Shown: positions 55,330-63,996 of the stretch, piece after piece
How the letters are laid out: each line of letters opens with the position of its first letter
Position numbering within the stretch: the first letter of the stretch is position 1
Program-made: the position numbers and the translations under genes
Notes under the pieces: model-generated
The model's input: only the letters and a program-made list of their open reading frames with translations
Told to the model about the DNA's origin: nothing
Database searches by the model: none
Assembly: GCA_963765075.1 (NCBI GenBank)
Contig: CAVXVA010000001.1
Span: 124,001-188,000 of the forward strand
Direction: 5' to 3'
Length of the DNA stretch: 64,000 nt
Source: JAENVU01 sp963765075
GTDB lineage: Bacteria; Actinomycetota; Acidimicrobiia; IMCC26256; JAENVU01

Positions 55330-56532
55330 GTTCCCGGCTCCGGTTCGGGGATCACCTCGCGGCCGAGCGCGGCCACGTGCTGTTCACGCACCCGCGGATC
55401 GGCCCCGCTCCACAGCAACGCCAGGCCGGCCGCCGACGCCAGCGCACCGAAAAGGAACCCCCCTTCGTAGGACGTCAGGCTGACGACCGCGCCTACGAGG
55501 AAGGCACCGAACCCTTGCGAGAGGTCGAAGAACGTACTGAACGTGCCGACGACCGCCGCCCGCTCCCGTTCGTCGACTCCGACCAGCGCCAGCGTCATGA
55601 GGTTGGTGTACATCATCGACATCCCGAACGCGAAGATCACCGTTCCCACGATCAGCCCGCCCCGGTTCGGAAACAGCGCGATGACGATCATCGCCGTACC
55701 GGCGCCCGTGAGCGCGACCGTTCCCCCACGAAGCGGGCCGAGTCGGTCCGGCAAGGTCGCGCCGAAGATGCGAATCGCCAGCACCAGACCGCCGTAGAGC
55801 AAGAAGAAGTCGCCGACGTCATCGATGCCGAACGTACGACCGTAGAGTTTCAGGAACGCGGTGTACCCGGCGAGGGCGATGAGCCCGAGGAACATGATGA
55901 TGCCCGGCAGTATGGCGGCCCGGTGGAGGAGCGGCCCACCCTCGGTCGGCGCAACGTCCGGGCGGGTCTCGCGAGTGAGCAGCCCGAGCATCGCTGCGGC
56001 CGCCGCGAGCGCCGCGCCCAGGTACCAGACCGCGTGGAATCCCCACGCCTGTTGCACGCTCTCGCCGATCTTGGGACCGAACGCGAGTCCGCTGTAGACC
56101 GCAACCGACCAGTACGAAAGTGGCCTCGCCGCGGCGGTCGACCGGCGACAGGTCGGTGATCATCGTCGCCGCACCGACGAAGAAGGCCGCTTCGCCGATC
56201 CCGCCCACGAGCCGGATTCCCACCAACGCGGGCAGGCTCGTGGCGAACACGTACCCGAAGGTGGTCACCGCGACGATCGCGGCACCACCGATGACGAGCA
56301 CCCGACGGCCGGTGCGGTCGCCGATCCGCCCGGCGAACGGGCGCAAGATCACCGCACCCACCGCGAACGCACCTACGGCAATGCCGACGCCCAACGCACC
56401 CGAATGGAACTCGTGTTTGGCGAAGACGGGGAGCACCGCAATGCCGGTGCCGAGCGAGACGAAATACAAGCCGCCCGCCAGCGTCACCAGCACGAACTGC
56501 GCAGTGACGAAGCGTTCTCGCGACCGAGCCAC
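55326..56532 (-). CDS. MFS transporter, frameshifted
   Basis: This is a 12-helix major facilitator protein. The loop 2-3 motif GRIGDRTGRRVLVIGG is clear, and GIRLVGGIGEAAFFVGAAT follows. Skipping one base near 56116 restores GEATFYWSVAVYSGLAFGPKI. The C-terminal half includes DRLGPLRGGTVALTG. Corrected length is about 401 residues. I chose the GTG at 56532, one base after the reductase stop, over an upstream TTG at 56553. The substrate is unknown. Confidence 0.83.
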
Positions 56533-56533
56533 C

Positions 56534-57733
56534 TCAGGGGTTCTCGGCCGCAAAGGCCAACGCGGCGTCGAACGAGTCGCGCGCCGCGATCATGCGTCGG
56601 TATTGGATCACCCGGCGAGGTTGCGAGAATCCGAGCACCCCACTGATACGGCCATTGCGTTCGAAGATCGCCACGAATCGATCCTCGTCGACCGACCCGG
56701 ACACGATCTCCATCCGGTCGTCGCCGCTGAAGCGGCCGGCACTCTGGATCTTGACGTCGTACTGATCGGACCAGACGAACGGGACCGTCACGAAAGGCTC
56801 GGCATCGTCGCCGGCGAGCAACGACCGCGCCGCGTGGGTTCCCTGTTCCGCCGCGTTGGTCCAATGTTCGATCCGCATGACCTCACCGTCGAACTGCTCG
56901 TTCGGCCAGCGACACACGTCACCGGCCGCGACGATCCCCGGCGCGGCCCGCAGCGACGCGTCGCACACCACACCGTTGTCGATCGTCAGGCCCGAGCCGT
57001 CGAGCCAATCCGTGGTCGGCACCGCGCCGATCGCAACGAGGACCGCGTCGCTCTCGATCACCGAACCGTCGACCAGATGCACGCGCTCGACCGTAGCGTT
57101 GCCGGCGATCGCGTCGACGCCGACGCCGAGGCGCAGATCCACGCCATGGGCGCGGTGGAGCCGAGCCAACACTTCGCCGATGACGGGACCGACCCCTCGC
57201 ACCATTGGTTGGGGAAGCGCTTCGAGGACCGTCACCGCGCGTCCGTGGGTCCGGGCGGTAGCCGCAACCTCCGCACCGATGAACCCGGCCCCGATCACGC
57301 ACAGCCGGGCCTCACCGTCGATCCAACCGCGCATGGCATCGGCGTCCGCGATCGTGCGCAACGTGTGTACGCCGGCGAGGTCGGGCTGGGACGGAAGCCG
57401 GCGCGGCGCCGCACCGGTCGCGATCACGAGACCGTCGAACGCCAGAGCATCGTCGCCCACGCCGAGCGTCCGGCCCGACACGTCCAACGAATGAGCGGCC
57501 GCGCCGAGGCGGAGATCCACCGCGAGTTCGTCGTAGCCCTGCGCCCGCAAAGCCAACGACGCCCGATCGGCGTCACCCGCCAGGTAGGCCTTGGAGAGCG
57601 GCGGACGGTCGTAGGGCTCGAACGATTCCGCGCCGACGAGAGTCAGCCGCCCGGCGTAGCCCTCCCTGCGCAAGGCCTCGACGGCCCGCAACCCGGCAAG
57701 CGAGGCCCCGACAACGACAATCTGTTCCACCAC
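56534..57733 (-). CDS. FAD-dependent ferredoxin reductase
   Basis: This is an NAD(P)H-ferredoxin/rubredoxin reductase-like flavoprotein of 399 residues. The FAD motif is VVVGASLAGLRAVEALRREG, followed by YDRPPLSKAYL. The NAD motif is CVIGAGFIGAEVAATA, and the second FAD segment is GIVAAGDVCRWP. It matches reductases that deliver electrons to P450 systems through small ferredoxins. It starts 18 bases after the ferredoxin gene, and the CYP125-like protein is a possible partner (inference). GTG at 57733; GTG at 57730 is equally possible. Confidence 0.9.
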   Translation of the reverse strand: MVEQIVVVGASLAGLRAVEALRREGYAGRLTLVGAESFEPYDRPPLSKAYLAGDADRASLALRAQGYDELAVDLRLGAAAHSLDVSGRTLGVGDDALAFDGLVIATGAAPRRLPSQPDLAGVHTLRTIADADAMRGWIDGEARLCVIGAGFIGAEVAATARTHGRAVTVLEALPQPMVRGVGPVIGEVLARLHRAHGVDLRLGVGVDAIAGNATVERVHLVDGSVIESDAVLVAIGAVPTTDWLDGSGLTIDNGVVCDASLRAAPGIVAAGDVCRWPNEQFDGEVMRIEHWTNAAEQGTHAARSLLAGDDAEPFVTVPFVWSDQYDVKIQSAGRFSGDDRMEIVSGSVDEDRFVAIFERNGRISGVLGFSQPRRVIQYRRMIAARDSFDAALAFAAENP

Positions 57734-57751
57734 GGATCGACCCCGAGGGGT

Positions 57752-57943
57752 TCAGCCTTCGACCGAGATCGCTCCGGTCGGGCAGGTCCGGATGGCTTCC
57801 TCCACCGCCGGGCGCTGCTCCTCGCCCGGTTCCTCCTGGAGGATGTAGAGGAAGTTGTCGTCGCGCACCTCGAAGATGTCGGGTGCGGCGGCCATGCACA
57901 CCGCGTTGCTCTTGCATTTGTCGAAATCGACGACGATCTTCAT
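57752..57943 (-). CDS. [3Fe-4S]-type ferredoxin
   Basis: This is a 63-residue ferredoxin with Cys at 10 and 16 and the CP motif at 54 (RTCPTGAI). At the place of a second 4Fe-4S ligand (C-x2-C) there is Asn13, the pattern of P450-linked [3Fe-4S] ferredoxins. The ATG at 57943 has GGAGG 6 bases upstream, and the longer upstream reading has no conserved sequence. On the minus strand TAGTGT (plus-strand 57975-57980) may be its -10. It is followed by the reductase gene. Confidence 0.92.
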   Translation of the reverse strand: MKIVVDFDKCKSNAVCMAAAPDIFEVRDDNFLYILQEEPGEEQRPAVEEAIRTCPTGAISVEG

Positions 57944-58068
57944 CGTGAGCCTCCTCGTTCCGGTCGGTTCGAGCACACTAGAGCGAACGTGGCGAACCCA
58001 ACCGTGAATCGCGAGCCGGCGGGTCGGCCTCACGAGCAACGTGCGCGAAACCTGACTCCGGCGTCATA

Positions 58069-58083
58069 CTGACGGCCCGTCAG
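58069..58083. promoter_or_regulatory. CTGACG-GCC-CGTCAG operator-like dyad
   Basis: A perfect 6+6 inverted repeat with a 3-base centre sits 25 bases before the GTG of the acyl-CoA synthetase. Dyads of the TGACGG-N-CCGTCA type are typical of TetR-family regulators of acyl-CoA genes. It is unlike the KstR boxes, so a different regulator is implied. No regulator gene is adjacent. Confidence 0.55.
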
Positions 58084-58107
58084 ATTCGCTCCCAGATCGG
58101 ATTGCCT

Positions 58108-60318
58108 GTGCCTGCGCGCCCCGCCGCTGTTCGCAGCTCCCGCACCGACGCCGACCTCGACGTGTCGGGTCGGCCGCTCGGGTTGCGCTCCGTCGACCTC
58201 GAGGCGTTCCTCCACCCCCGGTCGATCGCGCTCATCGGCGCCTCGGAGCAGTCGGCCAAACCGAACACCGCGATGACCCGGAAGTTCGATGCCTGGGCCA
58301 AAGCCAACGGCGCGGCGTTCTACCCGGTGCACCCCCGGTACGAGACGGTCTTCGGTCACCCCGTGTACGCCTCACTCGCCGACGTCCCCGGCGAGATCGA
58401 CCTCGCGATCATCCTCACGGGCAAGGCGGTCGACACGTTCGAGGAGGTGCTGGCCAGCTCGGCCAAGTTCGCGGTGATCTTCGCCGCCGGGTTCAGCGAG
58501 ACGGGCAAGGCCGGCGAGAAGCTCGAGCGTCGCCTCGACGCATTGGTGCGCGGCGGCGACGTGCGCCTCCTCGGGCCGAATACGAACCTCAACGCCTTCG
58601 AGGACTTCCGCCAGGATCTCGATGGTCCGTCCATCGCGCTCGTGACCCAGTCCGGCCACCAGGGCCGTCCGGTCTTCCAGGGCCAGGAGTTGGGGATCCG
58701 CCTCAGCCACTGGGCACCGACGGGGAACGAAGTCGACCTCGAGTTCGCCGACTTCGCCTCCCACTTCGCGTCCCAACCCGAAGTCGGCGTGGTCGCCTGC
58801 TACATCGAGGGATTCAAGGACGGCCGCACGTTGATGCTCGCCGCCGACCACGCGGCCTCCCTCCACAAGCCGATGGTCATGGTCAAAGTCGGGCGCACCC
58901 CAACCGGCGCGTCGATGGCCCAGAGCCACACCGGTCACCTCACCGGTTCCGATGCGATCACCTCGGCGGTGTTCCGCCAGTTCGGCATCACGCGCGTCGA
59001 CGGCCTCGACGAGTTGCTCGAGGTGTCCGCCGGTCTCGCCCGCACCCGGCCCGCCACACTGCCGGCCTGGGCCACGCGAGATCGCGAGCCGGGTGTCTGC
59101 GTCTACGCGATCTCGGGCGGGACCGGCGCCCACATGGCCGACATGCTCGCCGCCGCGGGGCTCGAACTCCCCGACCTCACCAAGCGAACCCAGAAGGCAC
59201 TGCACGACGGGCTCATCCCGGCCTACCTGCGGGTGAGCAACCCCGTCGACTGCGGCGGCCCGCCCGTCGCCGACGCGCGCGGCCGCCAGATTCTCGACGC
59301 CATCGTGGCCGACCCGAAGGTCGACGTCATCGTCGTACCCATCACCGGTGCCGTCGCCGCGTTCAGCAAGCCCTTCACCCGTGACCTGGTGGAGGTCGCG
59401 GCCACCACCGACAAGCCGATCTTCGTGGTGTGGGGTGCGCCTCCCGGCACCGACGACACCTACTACTTCCGTCTCCTCGACGGCGGGCTGCCCGTCTTTC
59501 GTACGTTCGGCAACTGCGTCACCGGGATCCGGGCCTACGTCGACTACTGGCGGTTCGCCGCGCATCGTCGGTCACCGTTCACCGACGCACCCACGAAACC
59601 TCTCGCCGCAGCGAAGAAGGCGCGGGCCATCCTCGAGCAGGCAGAACCCGGCACGGCACTCTCCGAGTGGCAGAGCAAGCGAGTGCTCGCCGCCTACGGC
59701 ATCCGGTCCTCGAAAGAAGAACTCTGTACTTCGGCGGCGATGGCGGTGAAAGCAGCCGCCGCCATCGGTGGCCCCGTCGTGATGAAAGTGTCGTCCCCCG
59801 ACCTGCTCCACAAGAGCGACCTCGGGTTGGTGAAGATCGGGATCGCGTCGGCCGCAGGAGTGCGCGACACCTACGACGAACTCCTGGCGACCGCGCGGAA
59901 GGCCGGAGGCAAGAACGTCCGGATCGATGGCGTGATCGTGAGTGAACTCGTCAGCGGTGGGGTCGAGACCGTGGTGGGTATCTCCCAGGACGAGCTGTTC
60001 GGACCCGTGGTCATGGCCGGCCTCGGCGGCATCTTCGTCGAGGTCCTCGGCGACGTCACGTTCCGGGTCCCACCCTTCGGCGACGACCAGGCCGCCGCGA
60101 TGCTGACCGAACTCGCGGGATCGAAGATGTTCGACGGCGTCCGCGGCGCGAAGCCGGCCGATCGGTCCGCCCTGATCGACGTCATCATGAAGGTGCAACG
60201 CCTCGCACTGGACCTCGCCGACGAGATCGGCGAACTCGATATCAATCCACTCGTCATCCGATCGAAAGGGGCCGTCGCCCTCGACGCGCTCGTCATTCGG
60301 TCCGCCAAGAGGAAGTAG
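58108..60318 (+). CDS. NDP-forming acyl-CoA synthetase
   Basis: This protein has 736 residues and belongs to the ADP-forming acetyl/acyl-CoA synthetase superfamily. It has a CoA-binding Rossmann domain (FLHPRSIALIGASE), a succinyl-CoA ligase-like domain (LVTQSGHQGRPVFQGQELG), the phosphohistidine motif QSHTGHLTGSDA and a C-terminal ATP-grasp domain (GGPVVMKVSSPDLLHKSDLG, ending DINPLVIRSKGAVALDAL). It probably activates an acid feeding the following enzymes, or reverses to make ATP. I favour GTG 58108 over the TTG 6 bases earlier. It is first of a four-gene operon. Confidence 0.88.
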   Translation: MPARPAAVRSSRTDADLDVSGRPLGLRSVDLEAFLHPRSIALIGASEQSAKPNTAMTRKFDAWAKANGAAFYPVHPRYETVFGHPVYASLADVPGEIDLAIILTGKAVDTFEEVLASSAKFAVIFAAGFSETGKAGEKLERRLDALVRGGDVRLLGPNTNLNAFEDFRQDLDGPSIALVTQSGHQGRPVFQGQELGIRLSHWAPTGNEVDLEFADFASHFASQPEVGVVACYIEGFKDGRTLMLAADHAASLHKPMVMVKVGRTPTGASMAQSHTGHLTGSDAITSAVFRQFGITRVDGLDELLEVSAGLARTRPATLPAWATRDREPGVCVYAISGGTGAHMADMLAAAGLELPDLTKRTQKALHDGLIPAYLRVSNPVDCGGPPVADARGRQILDAIVADPKVDVIVVPITGAVAAFSKPFTRDLVEVAATTDKPIFVVWGAPPGTDDTYYFRLLDGGLPVFRTFGNCVTGIRAYVDYWRFAAHRRSPFTDAPTKPLAAAKKARAILEQAEPGTALSEWQSKRVLAAYGIRSSKEELCTSAAMAVKAAAAIGGPVVMKVSSPDLLHKSDLGLVKIGIASAAGVRDTYDELLATARKAGGKNVRIDGVIVSELVSGGVETVVGISQDELFGPVVMAGLGGIFVEVLGDVTFRVPPFGDDQAAAMLTELAGSKMFDGVRGAKPADRSALIDVIMKVQRLALDLADEIGELDINPLVIRSKGAVALDALVIRSAKRK

Positions 60319-60322
60319 ATCC

Positions 60323-61159
60323 ATGGACTCGGACACCGCGGCCAAGGCCGATGCCGAACTCACCGCCGAACTGCGCGACGGTGTGCTCTGGCTCACGATC
60401 AACCGGCCGGAGTCTTCGAATTCGATCCCGTTCTACGTGCGCGATCGTCTCATCGACCACTTCCGAGACGCGCACAGCGACCTCGCGGTGCGCTGCATCG
60501 TGTTGACCGCGGCCGGTGAACGGCACTTCTGCACCGGATCCGATCTCCGGGTCCGACCTCCGATGGCAGCCAAGCCCGAGGGCGCGCCCGACTTCGTCGC
60601 CGGCAGTGCGGTGCACATGATGCGGACCGGGTTCCAGCAACTCATGGAGCGCATGCAGGATTGCCAGAAGCCGATCATCGTGGCCCTCAACGGCACTGCG
60701 GCCGGCGGCGGGGCGATGCTGACCCTCGCGGCGGACCTGGTGATCGCGGCCGACACCGCCAAGATCGTCGACGTCTTCGGGAAGCAAGCGCTCATCCCCG
60801 ACGGCGGGTTCCTCTACCTGTTGCCCCGCATCGTCGGCACCCACAAGGCCGCCGAAATCGTGTTCCTCGGCGATGTCATCACTGCCGCCGACGCGGCCGC
60901 GTTGGGAATCGTGAACCGGGTGGTGCCGGCCGCGGAGCTCCAGGCCGCCACCGCGGAATGGGCGGCACGGATCGCGGCCAAGCCCACCAAGGTGCTCGGC
61001 TGGGCGAAGAAGTTGCTCCACGACGCGACCGAGATCCCGCGGACGGCGACCCTCGAGAACGAAGCGGTCTTCATCGAGCTGAACCAAGGCACCGAAGACG
61101 GCAAGGAACGCATGGCCGCCATGATGGAAAAGCGCGACCCCGTCTGGCGCGGCTGGTGA
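60323..61159 (+). CDS. Enoyl-CoA hydratase/isomerase family protein
   Basis: This is a crotonase-fold protein of 278 residues: ERHFCTGSDLRVRPPM (oxyanion region), IVALNGTAAGGGAMLTLAADL and FGKQALIPDGGFLYLLPRIVG. Asp in place of Glu at the second acid position may tune it to another reaction such as isomerisation. The ATG at 60323 has GAGGAAG upstream, 7 bases away. Its stop overlaps the aldolase start (GTGA). In the operon it could hydrate the double bond before retro-aldol cleavage by the next protein. Confidence 0.85.
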   Translation: MDSDTAAKADAELTAELRDGVLWLTINRPESSNSIPFYVRDRLIDHFRDAHSDLAVRCIVLTAAGERHFCTGSDLRVRPPMAAKPEGAPDFVAGSAVHMMRTGFQQLMERMQDCQKPIIVALNGTAAGGGAMLTLAADLVIAADTAKIVDVFGKQALIPDGGFLYLLPRIVGTHKAAEIVFLGDVITAADAAALGIVNRVVPAAELQAATAEWAARIAAKPTKVLGWAKKLLHDATEIPRTATLENEAVFIELNQGTEDGKERMAAMMEKRDPVWRGW

Positions 61160-62313
61160 TCCCACCACTTCAAGACCGGGCTGCCGTCGTGGGGATTGGC
61201 CAGACCGCGTACGGCAAGGGATTGCCGGATACTGAACTCTCGCTCGCGTGCCAAGCGATCAGCGCCGCGATCGACGATGCCGGATTACAGCCGTTCGACG
61301 TTGACGGCATGGCGATGTTCTCGATGGAGGACGGCCGCGAAGTCGACGTCGCCCGCAACGTCGGGCTCGGCGACATCACCTTCTTCTCCCAGGTGGGCTT
61401 CGGCGGCGGCGCGGGCTGCGGCGTCGTCGGCCAGGCCGCGATGGCGGTCGCGACGGGCCAGTGCACCACCGCCGTCGCGTGGCGGGCCCGCAAACGATCC
61501 TCCGCCGCGAGCCGTCCGTGGGCCCAGGTCTCGGATCGGCTCGCCGGTCACCACCAATGGAGCCGGCCGTTCGGAGTGCTCCGGCCCGTCGACGAGATCG
61601 CGATGCTCACTCGTCGGGCGATGCACCAGTACGGCTACACCCGCGACCACCTCGCGAACGTCGCGCTGGCCTTCCGCGCCCATGCCAACCGCAATCCGAT
61701 GGCGACGATGCATGATAAAACGCTCACCCGCGAGCAGTACCTGGACGCACGCTGGATCTCCGAGCCGTTGTGCCTGTTCGACAACTGCCTCGAGACCGAC
61801 GGCGCGCTCGCGGTCGTCATCACGAGCGCGGAGCGAGCCCGGGACCTCCCCCAGCCACCTGCCTACATTCATTCGTTCGCGCAGAGCATCCCGCAGCAAC
61901 ACCAGGTGATGACCAACTACTTCTGCGCCGACCCCCTCACCGGTCCGGCCTGGGCGTGCGCGCGGTTGCTCTGGGAGAAGAGTGACTTCCAACCCGCCGA
62001 CGTCCCCGTCGCGCAGCTCTACGACGCCTTCAGCCCCCTGATTCCGCTGTCGCTCGAGGGCTACGGCTTCTGCGGCCGGGGCGAAGGCGGCGAGTTCACG
62101 AACGACGGCGCCTTGGAGTGGCCGAACGGTCGACTGCCCACCAACACCTCGGGCGGTGGGATGTCCGAGGCGTACGTCCACGGATTCAACCTCGTGCTGG
62201 AAGGCGTCCGCCAAATCCGAGGAACGTCGCCGAACCAAGTCGCCGATGCCACCTGCTCGCTCGTCACCAGCGGCGAAGGCGTCCCGACCTCCGCCGTCCT
62301 CTTTCGCCGATAG
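61156..62313 (+). CDS. Ltp2-like steroid-CoA aldolase (thiolase fold)
   Basis: This 385-residue protein follows mycobacterial Ltp2 closely: VVGIGQTAYGKG, GLGDITFFSQVGFGGGAGCG, RWISEPLCLFDNCLETDGA and GVRQIRGTSPNQVA. Ltp2 cleaves the C17 hydroxy side chain of a steroid-CoA by a retro-aldol reaction using two Tyr residues. Both are kept here, in AQLYDAFSPL and SEAYVHGFN. The product and substrate are inferred from this similarity. The GTG at 61156 overlaps the hydratase stop as GTGA, and a DUF35 gene follows, as required for the Ltp2 partner. Confidence 0.87.
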   Translation: MIPPLQDRAAVVGIGQTAYGKGLPDTELSLACQAISAAIDDAGLQPFDVDGMAMFSMEDGREVDVARNVGLGDITFFSQVGFGGGAGCGVVGQAAMAVATGQCTTAVAWRARKRSSAASRPWAQVSDRLAGHHQWSRPFGVLRPVDEIAMLTRRAMHQYGYTRDHLANVALAFRAHANRNPMATMHDKTLTREQYLDARWISEPLCLFDNCLETDGALAVVITSAERARDLPQPPAYIHSFAQSIPQQHQVMTNYFCADPLTGPAWACARLLWEKSDFQPADVPVAQLYDAFSPLIPLSLEGYGFCGRGEGGEFTNDGALEWPNGRLPTNTSGGGMSEAYVHGFNLVLEGVRQIRGTSPNQVADATCSLVTSGEGVPTSAVLFRR

Positions 62314-62322
62314 GCCCCGACC

Positions 62323-62754
62323 ATGTCCGATTTCCTGCTTCCCGACCTCGACGACGAGACCTCGGCGCCGTTCTGGGCCGGCACGGCGCGCCACGAACTC
62401 CTGGTCCAGGCGTGCGGCGCGTGCGGACGGTGGCGCATGCCGCCGCGTCCGATGTGCCCTCACTGCCAGTCGATCAGTGTCACGTGGGTACCGACGCGCG
62501 GGCACGCGACGGTCTGGTCGTTCATCGTGCCGCACCCGCCGTTGCTGCCCGCCTATTCCGAACTCGCGCCGTACAACGCGATCGTCGTCGCCCTCGACGA
62601 GGACCCCTCGATCCGCTTCGTCGGCAATCTGGTCGCGAACGCGACGGGACCGATCAACGAGATCGACCCCGCGACCATCGTGATCGGCGAAGCGGTGCAC
62701 GTCGTCTTCCAACCGGTCGACGATGTGGTGCTCCCCCGCTGGGTGCGCAGCTAG
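62323..62754 (+). CDS. DUF35 OB-fold partner with rubredoxin-like zinc ribbon
   Basis: This is a 143-residue single DUF35 protein. The zinc ribbon is intact: CGACGRWRMPPRPMCPHCQS has CxxC at about residues 31-34 and 45-48. The OB-fold follows, with HATVWSFIVPHPPLLPAY. In Mycobacterium the DUF35 domain of ChsH2 binds Ltp2 and is needed for aldolase activity; here it is a free-standing protein 9 bases after the Ltp2-like gene. It contrasts with the Cys-less tandem DUF35 at 39.6 kb. Confidence 0.88.
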   Translation: MSDFLLPDLDDETSAPFWAGTARHELLVQACGACGRWRMPPRPMCPHCQSISVTWVPTRGHATVWSFIVPHPPLLPAYSELAPYNAIVVALDEDPSIRFVGNLVANATGPINEIDPATIVIGEAVHVVFQPVDDVVLPRWVRS

Positions 62755-62797
62755 ACGCGACCCTCGCGAACGATCCCCACCGAACCCGCGCTCCTAT

Positions 62798-62815
62798 CGC
62801 ACCCCAGGGGGTGCG
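62798..62815. terminator. hairpin between convergent genes
   Basis: CGCACCCC and GGGGTGCG (62798-62805 and 62808-62815) pair perfectly around AG. It is the only strong stem in the space between the convergent DUF35 and MarR genes and could end both transcripts, though it lacks a T-run. Confidence 0.5.
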
Positions 62816-62848
62816 TTCCGCGTGTCGGTTCGGCGCTCGCCGGTGGCC

Positions 62849-63337
62849 TCAGCCCCGGCCCTCGCGGACGATGCCCGCGCGCGACGTCTGGACTTTCTCG
62901 ATCAGCTCAGCCAGACGCTCGAGGTCGTCGGCGTCGAGATGGTCGATCAGACCGGCCCGGACGGTCGCCACATGGGTCGGGGCCGCAGCTTCGAGCTGGC
63001 GCAGGCCTTCGTCGGTCAGTACTGCGAGCATGGCCCGCCGGTCACACGCAGACGGCTCCCGCGCGACGTACCCACGCTTGACCAAGCCGTCGATCCGCCG
63101 GGTCAGACCGCTCGGCGACAACCGCAACGCGGTGGCGAGGTCGCACATCCGGAGCCGCCGGTCCTGCGCCTCGGAGAGATGGACCAAGACCCCGTACTCG
63201 CCTTCGGTCAGGCCGTGGGCGGCCGATAACGCGTCGTCGTTTTCGGCCATGAGTTGCACCGTCAGCTCGACGAAAGCCCGCCACGTCCGCATCTCCGCGG
63301 GGGTCAACCACTCCGTAGAGCCGGCAGTTGATTTCAT
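62849..63337 (-). CDS. MarR family transcriptional regulator
   Basis: This is a 162-residue winged-helix protein. The recognition part reads MCDLATALRLSPSGLTRRID and the wing VKRGYVAREPSACDRRAMLAVLTDEG, with the standard DRR motif. The ATG at 63337 is backed by a -10 TACGCT 6 bases upstream (plus-strand 63344-63349), implying a leaderless mRNA. It is divergent from yceI, and a TATTGCA dyad lies between them; MarR regulators often control such a neighbour (inference). The upstream in-frame start at 63415 would run through the operator. Confidence 0.9.
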   Translation of the reverse strand: MKSTAGSTEWLTPAEMRTWRAFVELTVQLMAENDDALSAAHGLTEGEYGVLVHLSEAQDRRLRMCDLATALRLSPSGLTRRIDGLVKRGYVAREPSACDRRAMLAVLTDEGLRQLEAAAPTHVATVRAGLIDHLDADDLERLAELIEKVQTSRAGIVREGRG

Positions 63338-63373
63338 CGGCTCAGCGTACCCGAAATATATTCCTTCCTCAAC

Positions 63374-63402
63374 TATTGCATTGCAAACTTTCTTGTGCAA
63401 TA
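63374..63402. promoter_or_regulatory. TATTGCA-N15-TGCAATA dyad in the marR-yceI spacer
   Basis: Perfect 7-bp arms TATTGCA (63374-63380) and TGCAATA (63396-63402) flank 15 bases, and TTGCA-T-TGCAA (63376-63386) forms a second, smaller dyad. The AT-rich stretch (63352-63415) contrasts with the genome and lies 34 bases before yceI. It is a good candidate for the MarR operator. TTGCAA (63381-63386) could be the yceI -35; the -10 is unclear. Confidence 0.6.
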
Positions 63403-63435
63403 CTTCGCTATGCAAGCATATCCAAGGAGGATCCC

Positions 63436-63996
63436 ATGAGTACGACCATCACCCCGAACGGCATCGCCGATCTCACCACTGGCATCTGGACCGTCGACCC
63501 CACCCACTCGAGCGTCGGCTTCACCGCCCGCCACCTCATGATCACCAAGGTTCGCGGCCACTTCGCCGACTTCGACGGCCAGGTCAGCGTCGCCGCCGAT
63601 CCGCTGGCTTCGTCGGTCACCGCCAATGTCCGGCTCGCGTCGGTCGACACCGGAAGCGCCGACCGCGACGCCCACCTGCGCACCGCCGACTTCTTCGACG
63701 TCGAGGCCAACCCCGAAATGCAGTTCCGGTCGACGGCGATCACCGCACGCGGTGACAACTACGTCTTGACCGGCGACCTGACGATCGCCGGCCACACCCA
63801 CCCGGTCGACTTCGCTCTGGAGTTCGACGGCGTTCGCATCGACCCGTTCGAAAACACCAAGGCCGGATTCAGTGCGCGCACCGAGATCAACCGGACCGAC
63901 TGGGGGCTCAGCTTTAACATGGCGCTCGACACCGGAGGCGTTCTGGTCTCCGAGAAGATCCAGATCGAACTCGACATCCAACTCGTCAAGAGTTGA
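63436..63996 (+). CDS. YceI family lipocalin-like protein
   Basis: YceI proteins form a beta-barrel that binds polyisoprenoids or amphiphiles. The 186-residue product has GIWTVDPTHSSVGFTARHLM at the N-terminus, then VRGHFADFDGQV, RDAHLRTADFFDVEANPEM and FSARTEINRTDWGLSFN, all family hallmarks. There is no signal peptide, so it is probably cytoplasmic. The ATG at 63436 has a near-ideal AAGGAGG 5 bases upstream, suggesting strong translation. Control by the divergent MarR is likely. Confidence 0.94.
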   Translation: MSTTITPNGIADLTTGIWTVDPTHSSVGFTARHLMITKVRGHFADFDGQVSVAADPLASSVTANVRLASVDTGSADRDAHLRTADFFDVEANPEMQFRSTAITARGDNYVLTGDLTIAGHTHPVDFALEFDGVRIDPFENTKAGFSARTEINRTDWGLSFNMALDTGGVLVSEKIQIELDIQLVKS

